The position numbers and the translations under genes are program-made. Below are positions 53,892 through 62,840 of a DNA stretch of 64,000 bases, in pieces (within the stretch, counting starts at the first letter, position 1; each line of letters starts with the position of its first letter). The DNA is taken from assembly GCF_020524045.1 (NCBI RefSeq), contig NZ_JAIVKL010000018.1:37198-101197 (forward strand), in the 5' to 3' direction. The notes under the pieces are model-generated. The model had not been told where the DNA came from. It searched no databases and saw only the letters and a program-made list of their open reading frames with translations. Source of the DNA: Metabacillus litoralis (GTDB lineage Bacteria; Bacillota; Bacilli; Bacillales; Bacillaceae).

Positions 53892-56105
53892 TTATTCAAT
53901 CTCTTTTTCCACAATTGACAAAACCTCATCAGCTGACACTGGCTTACTAAAGTAATATCCTTGTCCATATTCACAGAAGTTTTTCATAAGAAACTCTACC
54001 TGCTGCACTTCCTCAATACCTTCAGCAACAATCGTGAAGTTCATATTATGTCCCATATCAATAATTGCTTTTGCGATGGATCCATTGTTTGAGGAATGAC
54101 TTATATCATCAACAAATGATTTATCAATTTTAATTTTGTCTATTGGTAGGTGTTTTAGGTAACTTAGTGACGAATAGCCTTTGCCAAAGTCATCAATGGA
54201 AATGGTCACACCGAGATTTTTTAATTCATTCAAAACGATTGTAGAGTTTTCAATGTTTTGCATAATGCTTTCAGTTATTTCCAGCTCTAAATCTAACGGA
54301 TTAAGCTTGTATTCTTGGATTGTTCTCTTCACATCATCTGCAAAGTCATTTTCCTGTATTTGTCGAACAGAAACGTTAACAGCTACTCTTAATGAAGTAA
54401 GTCCAGCTTCTTTCCATTGTTTATGCTGTTCACTTACCTTTTGAAGCACCCATCTACCAATCGGCACAATAAGTCCTGTTTCCTCCGCAATAGGGATGAA
54501 TTCAACAGGTGAAATCCCCCCATACTTTGGATGATTCCAACGAAGCAATGCTTCAACTGCCACAATTTTTCTTGTACTCAGCTCAATTTGTGGTTGATAA
54601 CAAATTGTTAATTCATCCTTTTCAATTGCCTTCCTTAGCGCAACTTCTAGCTTCATTTTTCTTGTTGATAATTTATTTAAACTCGGATTATAGTATTGAT
54701 AATTATTTTTTCCGCGGTCCTTTGCTAAATACATGGCTGTGTCTGCGTTTTTAATTAACATTTCCTGATCTTGTCCGTCCTCTGGAAACAAACTTATACC
54801 AATGCTTGGCGTCACAAAAAACTCATCATCTTCGATATAAATTGGCTGTGAAAATGCTGTGATAATTCGTTGTGAAATAGTTTCAACTTTTTCGTTCGTT
54901 GTATCATCTAATAAAATTAAAAACTCATCTCCACCTTGACGTGATACTAATCCAGCATTCTGAACAGCTTCTGTTAATTGTTTTGCAACAATTTGAAGAA
55001 CAAGATCACCTGTTGAATGTCCTTTTGTATCATTAATCACCTTAAAACGATCTAAGTCTAAAAAAAGCACAGCCAGATTTTCACCTGTATTATTAAGCAA
55101 ACGATTGTTTAGATGTTTTTTAAACATATTTCGATTTGGAAGTCCTGTTAATGCATCATAATAGGCCATCTGATGAATTATTTCATCTGCCTTTTTCCGC
55201 TCTGTGATATCTCTACCAACAGCAAGTCTTGCCACTTTCCCTTCATATAGAAGCTTCATAACTGACATTTCTACATCGAGTTTTCGGCCATCAACATGCA
55301 CTATTTGTAGCTCAAATCGGTTCTTTTCAAGCTCTTTGTCATCCATTTCATGAAGAATATCTCGTATTCTTCGAACATCTGAGGTCGAAACATACCCAAG
55401 AATGGACTTACCAACTAAATCACTGGGACTTTCAACGCCAATAAGCTTGCTTCCTGCATCATTAATAAAATCAAATTTCCAATCTCTGATCACAGCAATA
55501 AAATCTGGAGATAACTCTACAATTCCACGGTAGCGAGCTTCCCCTTCTTTTTGTTCTGTCAAATCAAACAATACACCAGAAAAATCAATTAAATTCCCGC
55601 GATCATCATAAGTCGGAATTCCAGTGTCTTGAATCCATCTCACATCACCATCAGGTCTCATAATACGGTAATTACTCGTCACAGGCTGTCCTTGCTTAAT
55701 TAGCTTTGCTCTTTCTGTTAAAACATCCAGGTCATCTGGATGGATGACTTTTTTCCAAAGGTCATAATCTTGATAAAATTCTTTTAATTGATAACCATAT
55801 AATTTTTCAATTCCAGGATTAATAAATAAATGGTCTGACTTTAAATCATGTGACCAAAGTGCCACATCTAATGAATTAAAAATATTATTTAGCTTTTGAT
55901 TACTTTTATTCAGCTCTTTTCTCGTTTTCCGGAGAATAATCAGTAATCCTATAAGCACAAAAACAGTGCAAATATTAATCATTACATATGAAAGTTGTAA
56001 AAAGATATGATTCATTTGAAAAATAGTAAGTAAAACTTGGTTAAAAACGATTAAACATATAAGAACACTAATGAGTTTTAGCCATTTCGACCCAGTTGAA
56101 AACAT
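53892..56105 (-). CDS. Membrane PAS-PAS-GGDEF-EAL c-di-GMP turnover protein
   Basis: A 737-residue bifunctional-type signalling protein. Two N-terminal transmembrane helices (~9-30 and ~33-58) are followed by two PAS domains (~65-190, with VRWIQDTGIPTYDDRGN, and ~190-305), a GGDEF diguanylate cyclase domain (~310-475) with intact RQGGDEFLILLDD, and an EAL domain (~485-735) with VAVEALLRWNHPKYG, VAVNVSVRQ, ELEITES, SIDDFGKGYSSLSYL and KIDKSFV. Both catalytic signatures are complete. The RxxD inhibition site before GGDEF is missing (the segment reads QNAGLVSRQ). RBS AGGGGAA precedes ATG 56105. It can set c-di-GMP levels read by the riboswitch at 44.2 kb. Confidence 0.92.
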   Translation of the reverse strand: MFSTGSKWLKLISVLICLIVFNQVLLTIFQMNHIFLQLSYVMINICTVFVLIGLLIILRKTRKELNKSNQKLNNIFNSLDVALWSHDLKSDHLFINPGIEKLYGYQLKEFYQDYDLWKKVIHPDDLDVLTERAKLIKQGQPVTSNYRIMRPDGDVRWIQDTGIPTYDDRGNLIDFSGVLFDLTEQKEGEARYRGIVELSPDFIAVIRDWKFDFINDAGSKLIGVESPSDLVGKSILGYVSTSDVRRIRDILHEMDDKELEKNRFELQIVHVDGRKLDVEMSVMKLLYEGKVARLAVGRDITERKKADEIIHQMAYYDALTGLPNRNMFKKHLNNRLLNNTGENLAVLFLDLDRFKVINDTKGHSTGDLVLQIVAKQLTEAVQNAGLVSRQGGDEFLILLDDTTNEKVETISQRIITAFSQPIYIEDDEFFVTPSIGISLFPEDGQDQEMLIKNADTAMYLAKDRGKNNYQYYNPSLNKLSTRKMKLEVALRKAIEKDELTICYQPQIELSTRKIVAVEALLRWNHPKYGGISPVEFIPIAEETGLIVPIGRWVLQKVSEQHKQWKEAGLTSLRVAVNVSVRQIQENDFADDVKRTIQEYKLNPLDLELEITESIMQNIENSTIVLNELKNLGVTISIDDFGKGYSSLSYLKHLPIDKIKIDKSFVDDISHSSNNGSIAKAIIDMGHNMNFTIVAEGIEEVQQVEFLMKNFCEYGQGYYFSKPVSADEVLSIVEKEIE

Positions 56106-56160
56106 GATGGATTCCCCTAATCATAATGAGGTAGTAATTAATTATATTGTACCGATTCGG

Positions 56161-56192
56161 GCGGTGACTGTCACGCCCCGATTTTTGTCGAA
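56161..56192. repeat. 32-nt direct repeat, left copy flanking the six-gene operon
   Basis: The segment starting GCGGTGACTGTCACGCCCCG (56161-56180) matches 63639-63670 at 26 of 32 positions without gaps. It contains a GTGACTGTCAC hairpin followed by a T-rich stretch. It lies between the divergent GGDEF-EAL gene and the operon promoter. Confidence 0.7.
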
Positions 56193-56275
56193 ACTTATCG
56201 AACTCCATGTTTCCCTTTTTTGCAACATTGGTATCTAATTCTCGAACTTGTCTAGGAAATTAGACCCTAATTTTG

Positions 56276-56281
56276 TATAAT
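56276..56281 (+). promoter_or_regulatory. Probable -10 box of the six-gene operon
   Basis: A perfect TATAAT 40 bp before the HEPN-CBS ATG. No good -35 box is seen at 17 bp (TAGGAA), so an activator or weak basal expression is possible. Confidence 0.45.
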
Positions 56282-56320
56282 ATTATCATAGTCTATTTTT
56301 TAAAAAGGTTGTGAGGATCT

Positions 56321-57058
56321 ATGAATAGCAGCATGAAAGTACAGGGGGATTCGGCGCTTTCTGAGAGATTTGAGGTGGCATTTAATAATATACACCATGT
56401 GTTAAAGCAATTAAATCCACATGAATATCAAGATGCATTTATGAAGTTATTATCGATTTCCAGTCGAAAACATCATTTTATTCAGTCATTTTATGGTGAT
56501 TTAAAACAATTTGCGAAGCTAAGAAATGCTCTTGTTCATGAAAAACTCCAAACAGATACATACATTGCCACTCCAAATGAAGAGATTGTGCTTCAAATCG
56601 AGAAAATAGCTCGGCAATTATCGGCTCCACCTAAAGTAATGAAGATTGCAACAAAAACAGTTGTCACTCTACAATCCACTCATTCAATAGAATATGTGAT
56701 TAAAACAATGGCGACTTCTTCATATAATCAATTTCCTATTTATCAGGATCATCAATTTTCATTCTTGTTAACAGAGGGTGCTTTAACAAACTGGTTAGCT
56801 CGCCATATAAAAGACGGGCAAATTAATTTAACAAAATCAACTGCAGACGAACTAAAAGGATATGAAGATGAACATAATGTTTCTTTTGTTAGTAAGAACA
56901 TGAACATTTTAGAGCTGGAAGACTTATTCGAACAATTTTTTCAGCAAAAAAGAAAGTTAGAAGCTGTGATTGTCACTGAAAATGGTTCTTCAAATGAACG
57001 TCCTCTAGGAATTATTACTCCTTGGGATTTAATTGAAATCGATCTACTACATCTATAA
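56321..57058 (+). CDS. HEPN-like/CBS-domain protein, first gene of the operon
   Basis: A 245-residue cytosolic protein. Residues ~10-80 are all-helical and carry LRNALVHEK: R68 and H73 form an Rx4H motif, the signature of HEPN ribonucleases. The C-terminal half has two CBS-type units (~106-160, MKIATKTVVTLQSTHSIEYV; ~185-243, PLGIITPWDLIEIDL) that could bind an adenine nucleotide. GTGAGG precedes the ATG and the RyR gene begins 10 nt after the stop. By context it could be a nucleotide-gated RNase. The HEPN call rests on the motif and helicity only; a non-catalytic scaffold is possible. Confidence 0.65.
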   Translation: MNSSMKVQGDSALSERFEVAFNNIHHVLKQLNPHEYQDAFMKLLSISSRKHHFIQSFYGDLKQFAKLRNALVHEKLQTDTYIATPNEEIVLQIEKIARQLSAPPKVMKIATKTVVTLQSTHSIEYVIKTMATSSYNQFPIYQDHQFSFLLTEGALTNWLARHIKDGQINLTKSTADELKGYEDEHNVSFVSKNMNILELEDLFEQFFQQKRKLEAVIVTENGSSNERPLGIITPWDLIEIDLLHL

Positions 57059-57068
57059 GGAGTTCTAC

Positions 57069-59018
57069 ATGTCTAACTCAAGAATTTTTGCGATATATCG
57101 GTTACATTGGAAATATGTTCTACTTTATTTCATACTATTAATCTTATTAGGATTATTCACCTTTTTTATTCCTTTTTTTGATAAAAATTATGCAATCATA
57201 CCATTCGTCCTTTTACTTGGTTGTCTCGTTTTTCAGCCGAAATTAAAACACTTTTCTCTGCAAATTTTCACCTTATTATTAGCTTTATCATCAGGAATTT
57301 ATGGATTTTCAATGGAAAGTATCAAGGATTATCCTTTAGCAAATGTGATTTATTCAACAGTTCGCTTATTCGCACTTGATGTTGATCCTGTGTTTTCAAA
57401 AAACGGTGATCGATTTATCACTTATCCTCCTTCCATTGAGGTAGCTCGTTGGTCTGCTGTTGCTTATATTATCTCTACGATTTCACAACTGATTTTAGCG
57501 TATTTCAGGCAAACCCTTCGATTATGGCTTATGACAAATAAGGGAAATCATTATGTGATTTTAGGATTAAATCAGCAATCTTATACTTTTGCGGCAAATT
57601 TATTAAAAAATAAAAACAACGTTCTGATTATACAAGAGCAGTCGTTTTCATTAGAAAATGATCTTAAGCAACAAGGTGCCGTTTTAATACAAGGTGATTT
57701 ATTAAGTTCAACGTCTCTTCGAAAAGCGGCTATTCACAAAGCGAAATACATTGTCACACTGCATCAAGAAGATACGTATAACTTAAATATTGTGAAAGCT
57801 GTTCACCATTATTTTGAACAAGAAAAGCTGCGACTGAAAAAACGTCGTATTACGTTTTATGTTCAGCAAAACCATTCACAAACAGAACGTCTTTTTACTC
57901 AATTAGAAAAAAAGGTCCTTACAGAATCAAGCAAAATTACTTTGCACCTTCATCCAATCTCAATTCATGAACTAATTGCACGTCAATTATTTGATCAACA
58001 TCCGATTTATAAGCATCATGAAGAAAAAGCTCTGCAACTTGATTCATCTCCTTTTCATCTGCTTATTATCGGATTTGGGTTAACCGGACAGCAAATTGCC
58101 TTGCAAGCGATCCAAAGGAGTCATTTTTATCATAAACAACCTTTAGCAATGACTATCGTCGACTTCCAAGCAAAAACGATTTCACAATCTTGGAAAGAAA
58201 GCTACCCTCGATTAAATGAGATGGCAAACATTCAATTTATTGAACGTGATGTGGAAGCAGAAGATATTGGAAAATTAGTTGAAGATCAACACCTGCCCAT
58301 ATCTTCAATTTATATTTCATTAGATAATGATGAAAAAGATATTCTTCAAGGAATGCGACTGCATCAACGATTTAAGCAGATTCCAATTTATTTGAAGCTT
58401 CAGCAAGATCAATATTTTGCGAAGTGGCTTCATGAAGAAGAAGCTTTTCACCATGTTTATCAATTTGGTGCATTAGAAGATGTGCTAACAGAGGAGATTG
58501 TGATTCAAGAGCAGCTCGATCGTATGGCTAAATTAGCTCATGCGATGTATGAAGAAAAAACAGCAAATAGCAAAGCATGGGATGAGTTATCACATTTTGA
58601 AAAGCAATCGAATCGTGCGTTAATGAACCATTATGAAACAAAACTATTTTTACTCGGCTATGAAGCTCACGAGCAAATCCCTGATAAAGAGTCAGTTCCA
58701 AAGGATACTTTCACAACAGATATGCAAACAAAGCTAGAGCAGCTCTCAATTGTTGAACATAAACGATGGAATGCTTTTCACTTTAGTAAGGGCTGGGATG
58801 TTTACAATGTAGAATATGTCACAAAAACGAACCATAAAGATCCAGAAAACAAGCTTCATGCTTGTTTAGTCGATTGGGATGAATTAGATACAATCTCTTC
58901 GATTAGAGAAATCAATTTTAAACAATATGATCGTGATACCATTTTACAATTATATGAAATCACAGAAAAAATGGACAAAGTATTGTATAAACGAAGGGTT
59001 GATCGAGACATTGAATAA
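57069..59018 (+). CDS. Membrane protein with two TrkA_N-like Rossmann domains and a C-terminal RyR domain
   Basis: A 649-residue protein. Four hydrophobic helices (~15-36, 42-56, 63-80, 127-147) anchor it. Two Rossmann folds follow, HYVILGLNQQSYTFAANLL (161-179) and HLLIIGFGLTGQQIALQAI (330-348), as in TrkA_N/RCK proteins that bind NAD(H) or nucleotides. Residues ~485-630 form a RyR domain: LSIVEHKRWNAFHFSKGW (559-576), CLVDWDEL and YDRDTI. RyR repeats bind adenine nucleotides in channels and occur in bacteria in nucleotide-signalling loci. AAGGAG precedes ATG 57069; the in-frame start at 57033 lies inside the previous gene. Its stop overlaps the SLOG start. Confidence 0.85.
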   Translation: MSNSRIFAIYRLHWKYVLLYFILLILLGLFTFFIPFFDKNYAIIPFVLLLGCLVFQPKLKHFSLQIFTLLLALSSGIYGFSMESIKDYPLANVIYSTVRLFALDVDPVFSKNGDRFITYPPSIEVARWSAVAYIISTISQLILAYFRQTLRLWLMTNKGNHYVILGLNQQSYTFAANLLKNKNNVLIIQEQSFSLENDLKQQGAVLIQGDLLSSTSLRKAAIHKAKYIVTLHQEDTYNLNIVKAVHHYFEQEKLRLKKRRITFYVQQNHSQTERLFTQLEKKVLTESSKITLHLHPISIHELIARQLFDQHPIYKHHEEKALQLDSSPFHLLIIGFGLTGQQIALQAIQRSHFYHKQPLAMTIVDFQAKTISQSWKESYPRLNEMANIQFIERDVEAEDIGKLVEDQHLPISSIYISLDNDEKDILQGMRLHQRFKQIPIYLKLQQDQYFAKWLHEEEAFHHVYQFGALEDVLTEEIVIQEQLDRMAKLAHAMYEEKTANSKAWDELSHFEKQSNRALMNHYETKLFLLGYEAHEQIPDKESVPKDTFTTDMQTKLEQLSIVEHKRWNAFHFSKGWDVYNVEYVTKTNHKDPENKLHACLVDWDELDTISSIREINFKQYDRDTILQLYEITEKMDKVLYKRRVDRDIE

Positions 59019-59637
59019 GCCTTATAAAATCGGGGTAACCGGTCATCGAGATATTCACCCTAATGCCTATGAAAAAGTAAAACAAGAAACAATGAGATAT
59101 TTTGACCAGCTCATCACACTTCATTCGGAAATTCTACTTTTTTCACCATTAGCATCTGGAGCAGATCAGCTTTTAGCAGAAATCGCGCTTGAACGAGGAG
59201 TATCTGTGCATGCACCTATTCCCTTCCCTATCGAGCGCTATTGTCTCGATTTTTCTGAAGGAGAAGAGCGAAACAATTTTCTGAAATTAGTGGATAAAGC
59301 TGATTCTATTTTTGTACCAGAGCTTGTTCAGGACCAGCCTACTGACACATTATGTTATTTTGCAGTCGGTGCTTATGTAGCTCAACAAAGTCAGCTTCTG
59401 TTTGGATTGTGGAATGGTGAAAAATATCCTGAGAAAACGGGTGGCACAAATCATATTATTCGTTGCCAGCTCCAGGGATTTCCGGAATCTTTGAGGTTGC
59501 AACAGCCCCTTTGTGATCGAAAGACACTGTGGATTATGACACCACGTTCAACAGATAATTTTTTTCATCCGAAGTCAAGCTACTTATCACTTCAACAATA
59601 CAATTCTATTAAAAAGGAGGACCATGATGAACGGTAA
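59011..59637 (+). CDS. SLOG-superfamily nucleotide-binding protein
   Basis: A 208-residue cytosolic protein of the SMF/DprA-LOG (SLOG) fold: KIGVTGHRDIHPN (6-18), LLFSPLASGADQLLAEIALE (42-61) with the family acidic and Gly residues, HAPIPFP, AYVAQQSQLLFGLWNGE (121-137) and GGTNHIIRCQLQG (144-156). SLOG domains bind or process nucleotide ligands and are frequent in conflict systems. I take TTG 59011, which overlaps the RyR gene by 8 nt and fits the domain boundary; TTG 58999 and ATG 58954 are alternatives. It overlaps the TIR gene by 11 nt. Confidence 0.82.
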   Translation: MNKPYKIGVTGHRDIHPNAYEKVKQETMRYFDQLITLHSEILLFSPLASGADQLLAEIALERGVSVHAPIPFPIERYCLDFSEGEERNNFLKLVDKADSIFVPELVQDQPTDTLCYFAVGAYVAQQSQLLFGLWNGEKYPEKTGGTNHIIRCQLQGFPESLRLQQPLCDRKTLWIMTPRSTDNFFHPKSSYLSLQQYNSIKKEDHDER

Positions 59638-61903
59638 ATTAAAGATCTTTTTAAGTCATGCTAGCGTAAATTTTCCGATCATGAAGGAAATGGCTGATAT
59701 ACTTGAAAGCCTAGGTTATATTTGTTGGTATGCCCCGCGAAATATAGCAAAGGGCAATAATTACCTAGTAGATATTGTCGACGCCATTGAGCAAATGGAT
59801 GTGGTTATTCTTCTTCATTCAAAAGAAGTTCATGATTCGAAATATGTGTACAGAGAAATTGAATATGCTGATCAAATGAATAAACTCATCTTACCTGTGT
59901 TGATTGATGATTCACCTATCGCAAAGCAGCTTGTGCTGATTATTCGCAGCATGCAAATGACTTCTTTGCTTGATTTTTCATCCATTTCCGATGCAACAGC
60001 TGTGCTTCATGAGCGCTTGGAAGCTTATCAGCTCGAATCACAGCAAAAAAATGTGCCAACAGACTGGGTACAATCCTTAGGTACACCGATCATTAACAAG
60101 TTTTCTCCAACAAATTCTGCCACAGCATTTTTGTTGGAAAATGAACGTGTAGAACAGCTAAAACGAGTGTATGTACCTGTAGAAAATTTTTCTGAAGTAC
60201 AACAATGTGTAAATGAAAATTACGTCGTGATTTTGCAGAATGAAAAACGTACCGGCAAATATTCAACAGGCATCAATTTGTTACAAAATCAACATGTAGA
60301 GCGTATCATTGAGATTTTACCAACGGTTACAATGATCGATTTATTAAAAATGCCCTTACAACCTAACACAGGATATATAATTGATAAAGTAAGCTTAGAT
60401 TTTTATGAGCATCTTATTCCTGTTATGTGGGATGAGCTAGCTAATTCTCTTAAACATGAAAATAGTTATCTTATTTTCACAACAGAAGATACTGAGCTAC
60501 CAGACTGGATGCAAACTTTCACAATCAACCCTCCTATTGAAAAAAGGACTGTTTTAATGCAGCATGCTGAAAAAGCTGGATTACATAATATTAGCTCTAC
60601 AATAATAGAGGAAGTTGAACCATTTTTAGAAAAATTGCTTCCATATGAAATTAGCGATATTCCTAAGAAGCTAGCGGAGGTTGTTCAAGGGTCATTAACT
60701 GTTCAACAAATGATTGAGCAATTTCAAAGTCATGTTGAAGAGCGCGTGAAGAAATGGTTTGAGGAACATGGACAATCTTTATCACTTGTAGCCAATTATG
60801 TCACATTAGCTATTTTAAAAGAAGTTCCTGAAAAAGCATTTATTGAAGCATCTAAATTATTGGAGACTCACTTACAAGAATCTTGGCAATTTGGACAAGC
60901 TACTCACTTTTTATCAGATGACGCTCGACTAACCATTTTACAAGCAAAACGTTTTTCTAAAAAAGTAAATTCTGATATGGGTTATGTTTCTGTTGAACAT
61001 ATTAAACTGATTCATCCAGATGAAGCAGAGATTATATTAAAGCAATTTTGGACACATTATCGATTTTCAAGAAATGCAGTGTTATCATGGTTTGATGAGT
61101 ATTTAGCAAAAGCGAAAAAAGTGGTCATACCTGAAATTGACTCCTCTCTTACCATGTTAGCTAGCTATGATTTAACCTTTGTACGTCAAGAGCTTTTGCA
61201 GCAATGGGCCAAGCATGATAATACGTTATATCGCTTAGCAGCTGTTCGTGTGTTAACAAATACCATTAAAACAAGGCAATATGTTCAAGAAGTGATAAAC
61301 CTTGTAAACAGCTGGAGTTCTCAGCGAAACAATACGGCATTACAGTGGACAGCAGCTTGTGCGCTTGGCTCTGAGATCGGTGTTTTTCTTTATCCAAAAA
61401 CACTTCAGCTTTTACAAAAAACTTTTTTAACAAATCCAGCATCTTTAAGGCATATCGTCGGACAAAGCTACATAAATCTTTTTAAGCTAGGAAGTAATCA
61501 GCATGATTATGTGATCGCTTATGTGCAACACTTCCAAAGCTGGTTAAAGGAAGAACAAGATTCAGTAAAACTACTACACTTTTATTTTTCAATTATAAGA
61601 GCCAATAGCTATGAATTAACTAGCATTCTTTCAAAAGAGGAAATAACGGAAAACATTGGATCATTCGTGAACATTTCACTAAAATCCAGCAAAACAAAAA
61701 GAGTTGGTGAAATGTTCTTAACGACTGCCGTGTCACATTTCCCACAAAAGCTTGCACCACTTATGATCTCACTTCTCTACAATGAAGATCGTGCAGTAAG
61801 TGAACGTGCGAAGGATCTTTTAAAAGCAAACATGATGAAACAACATAATACATCATTCAATGAATTATACGAAGAAATGATGAGTGTGAAAGGAAGGAAA
61901 TAA
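59627..61903 (+). CDS. TIR-domain protein with degenerate STAND NTPase and helical repeats
   Basis: A 758-residue protein. Residues 4-135 are a TIR domain: KIFLSHASVNFPIMKEMADI, ICWYAPRNIAKGNNYL and SKYVYREIEYADQ, where E77 is the likely catalytic Glu of NAD-cleaving TIRs. Residues ~160-310 resemble a STAND-type NTPase: the P-loop position reads LQNEKRTGKYST, keeping Gly-Lys but with Asn for the first Gly and Tyr before Ser; GYIIDKVS and YLIFTTEDTELPDW look like Walker B and sensor strands. From ~340 to the end is alpha-helical HEAT/ARM-like repeat. The plan resembles NLR-type sensors. AAGGAGG is 6 nt before ATG 59627; ATG 59624 is too close. Confidence 0.82.
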   Translation: MNGKLKIFLSHASVNFPIMKEMADILESLGYICWYAPRNIAKGNNYLVDIVDAIEQMDVVILLHSKEVHDSKYVYREIEYADQMNKLILPVLIDDSPIAKQLVLIIRSMQMTSLLDFSSISDATAVLHERLEAYQLESQQKNVPTDWVQSLGTPIINKFSPTNSATAFLLENERVEQLKRVYVPVENFSEVQQCVNENYVVILQNEKRTGKYSTGINLLQNQHVERIIEILPTVTMIDLLKMPLQPNTGYIIDKVSLDFYEHLIPVMWDELANSLKHENSYLIFTTEDTELPDWMQTFTINPPIEKRTVLMQHAEKAGLHNISSTIIEEVEPFLEKLLPYEISDIPKKLAEVVQGSLTVQQMIEQFQSHVEERVKKWFEEHGQSLSLVANYVTLAILKEVPEKAFIEASKLLETHLQESWQFGQATHFLSDDARLTILQAKRFSKKVNSDMGYVSVEHIKLIHPDEAEIILKQFWTHYRFSRNAVLSWFDEYLAKAKKVVIPEIDSSLTMLASYDLTFVRQELLQQWAKHDNTLYRLAAVRVLTNTIKTRQYVQEVINLVNSWSSQRNNTALQWTAACALGSEIGVFLYPKTLQLLQKTFLTNPASLRHIVGQSYINLFKLGSNQHDYVIAYVQHFQSWLKEEQDSVKLLHFYFSIIRANSYELTSILSKEEITENIGSFVNISLKSSKTKRVGEMFLTTAVSHFPQKLAPLMISLLYNEDRAVSERAKDLLKANMMKQHNTSFNELYEEMMSVKGRK

Positions 61904-61905
61904 CG

Positions 61906-62835
61906 ATGAATTTAATTGAAGTGCAACCAGTAAAATTTAGTTTTTTTGAAAAACCACCAGCTTCTTCTCTTAATCAAGCGTTTGTTTATGTAAATGGAGA
62001 AAATAACTTTCAGGTTGTTAAAAATGGTGATCGCCTCACTCGAAGTGATTTACGTGCAGGCAAATATACGAAGGTATATATCGTCAACATGGCCACACAA
62101 AATTATCAAAGTGAAGAAGAATATCTTTCATTAGACAGAGGACGTAGCTTTCTTATTAATCTATCAATCGATTATAAAGTGGTTGATCCGATTTCCCTTG
62201 TGCAGCAAGATGCAGGTGAAATTGTAAACTTTATCAAAAAGAAGCTTCCTTATTGGCTAGAGGAAATTACGACTGATTATTCCATTTCTGATGCAAAGCG
62301 GGTGAAAAAGCATATCGAGGATTTACATGAGCACTCTTCAATGGTAGCTGGCTTAAAGCAGGTTGGTATTGTTGTTTCTGATATAAATGTACTTGTGAAA
62401 CAAAGTCGAAGTGATCAAGAGCATGATAAGAAATATTGGGATATTGATCGTGAAGGTGAGCTTGCTGAGCATGAAAGAGAAGTAAAACAACGCCAAGCAC
62501 TCGCTCTTGCAGAAAGAATTCAAAAGGAAATTGAAGCAGGCAATCTTTTCAATGCTTTATTATTATCTGAGGAAAACAAAGCGGCACTAGAAATTGTCCA
62601 AGGTAGAATTGCGAACCAGGAAAAATTTCGTGCAGAAGTGCAAGATCAAGTACGTAAATTAATCTCAGACCCAACAGTAGACCGAATCGAAGTCGAGCAA
62701 CAGCTAGAGAAAATCAGAGTATATTTCCCTTCTGAAAACTTTGCAGAAACGAAAAACAATAACAACAGAAACGACTATGCTGAAGACCCTCTTGATGATT
62801 TAAGAAGCGTCTACCAATCTACAAAAGGAGAGTAA
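61906..62835 (+). CDS. SPFH/band-7-like protein
   Basis: A 309-residue protein without an obvious membrane helix. Residues ~20-165 resemble an SPFH/band-7 core: LDRGRSFLINLSIDYKVVDP, IVNFIKKKLPYWLEEITTDYS and KQVGIVVSDINVLV. A long charged helical coiled coil follows (~170-220, WDIDREGELAEHEREVKQRQ), then a helical tail with an Asn-rich linker. SPFH proteins form oligomeric scaffolds at membranes. It starts 2 nt after the TIR gene stop, with GGAAGG upstream. A scaffold for the TIR and RyR proteins is plausible but inferred. Confidence 0.65.
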   Translation: MNLIEVQPVKFSFFEKPPASSLNQAFVYVNGENNFQVVKNGDRLTRSDLRAGKYTKVYIVNMATQNYQSEEEYLSLDRGRSFLINLSIDYKVVDPISLVQQDAGEIVNFIKKKLPYWLEEITTDYSISDAKRVKKHIEDLHEHSSMVAGLKQVGIVVSDINVLVKQSRSDQEHDKKYWDIDREGELAEHEREVKQRQALALAERIQKEIEAGNLFNALLLSEENKAALEIVQGRIANQEKFRAEVQDQVRKLISDPTVDRIEVEQQLEKIRVYFPSENFAETKNNNNRNDYAEDPLDDLRSVYQSTKGE

Positions 62836-62840
62836 ATTAA

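Noticed and set aside
57069..59018. Ordinary Trk/Ktr potassium uptake regulator
   Set aside because: It has its own membrane helices and a C-terminal RyR domain, no RCK_C domain is evident, and no Trk/Ktr channel gene is nearby.
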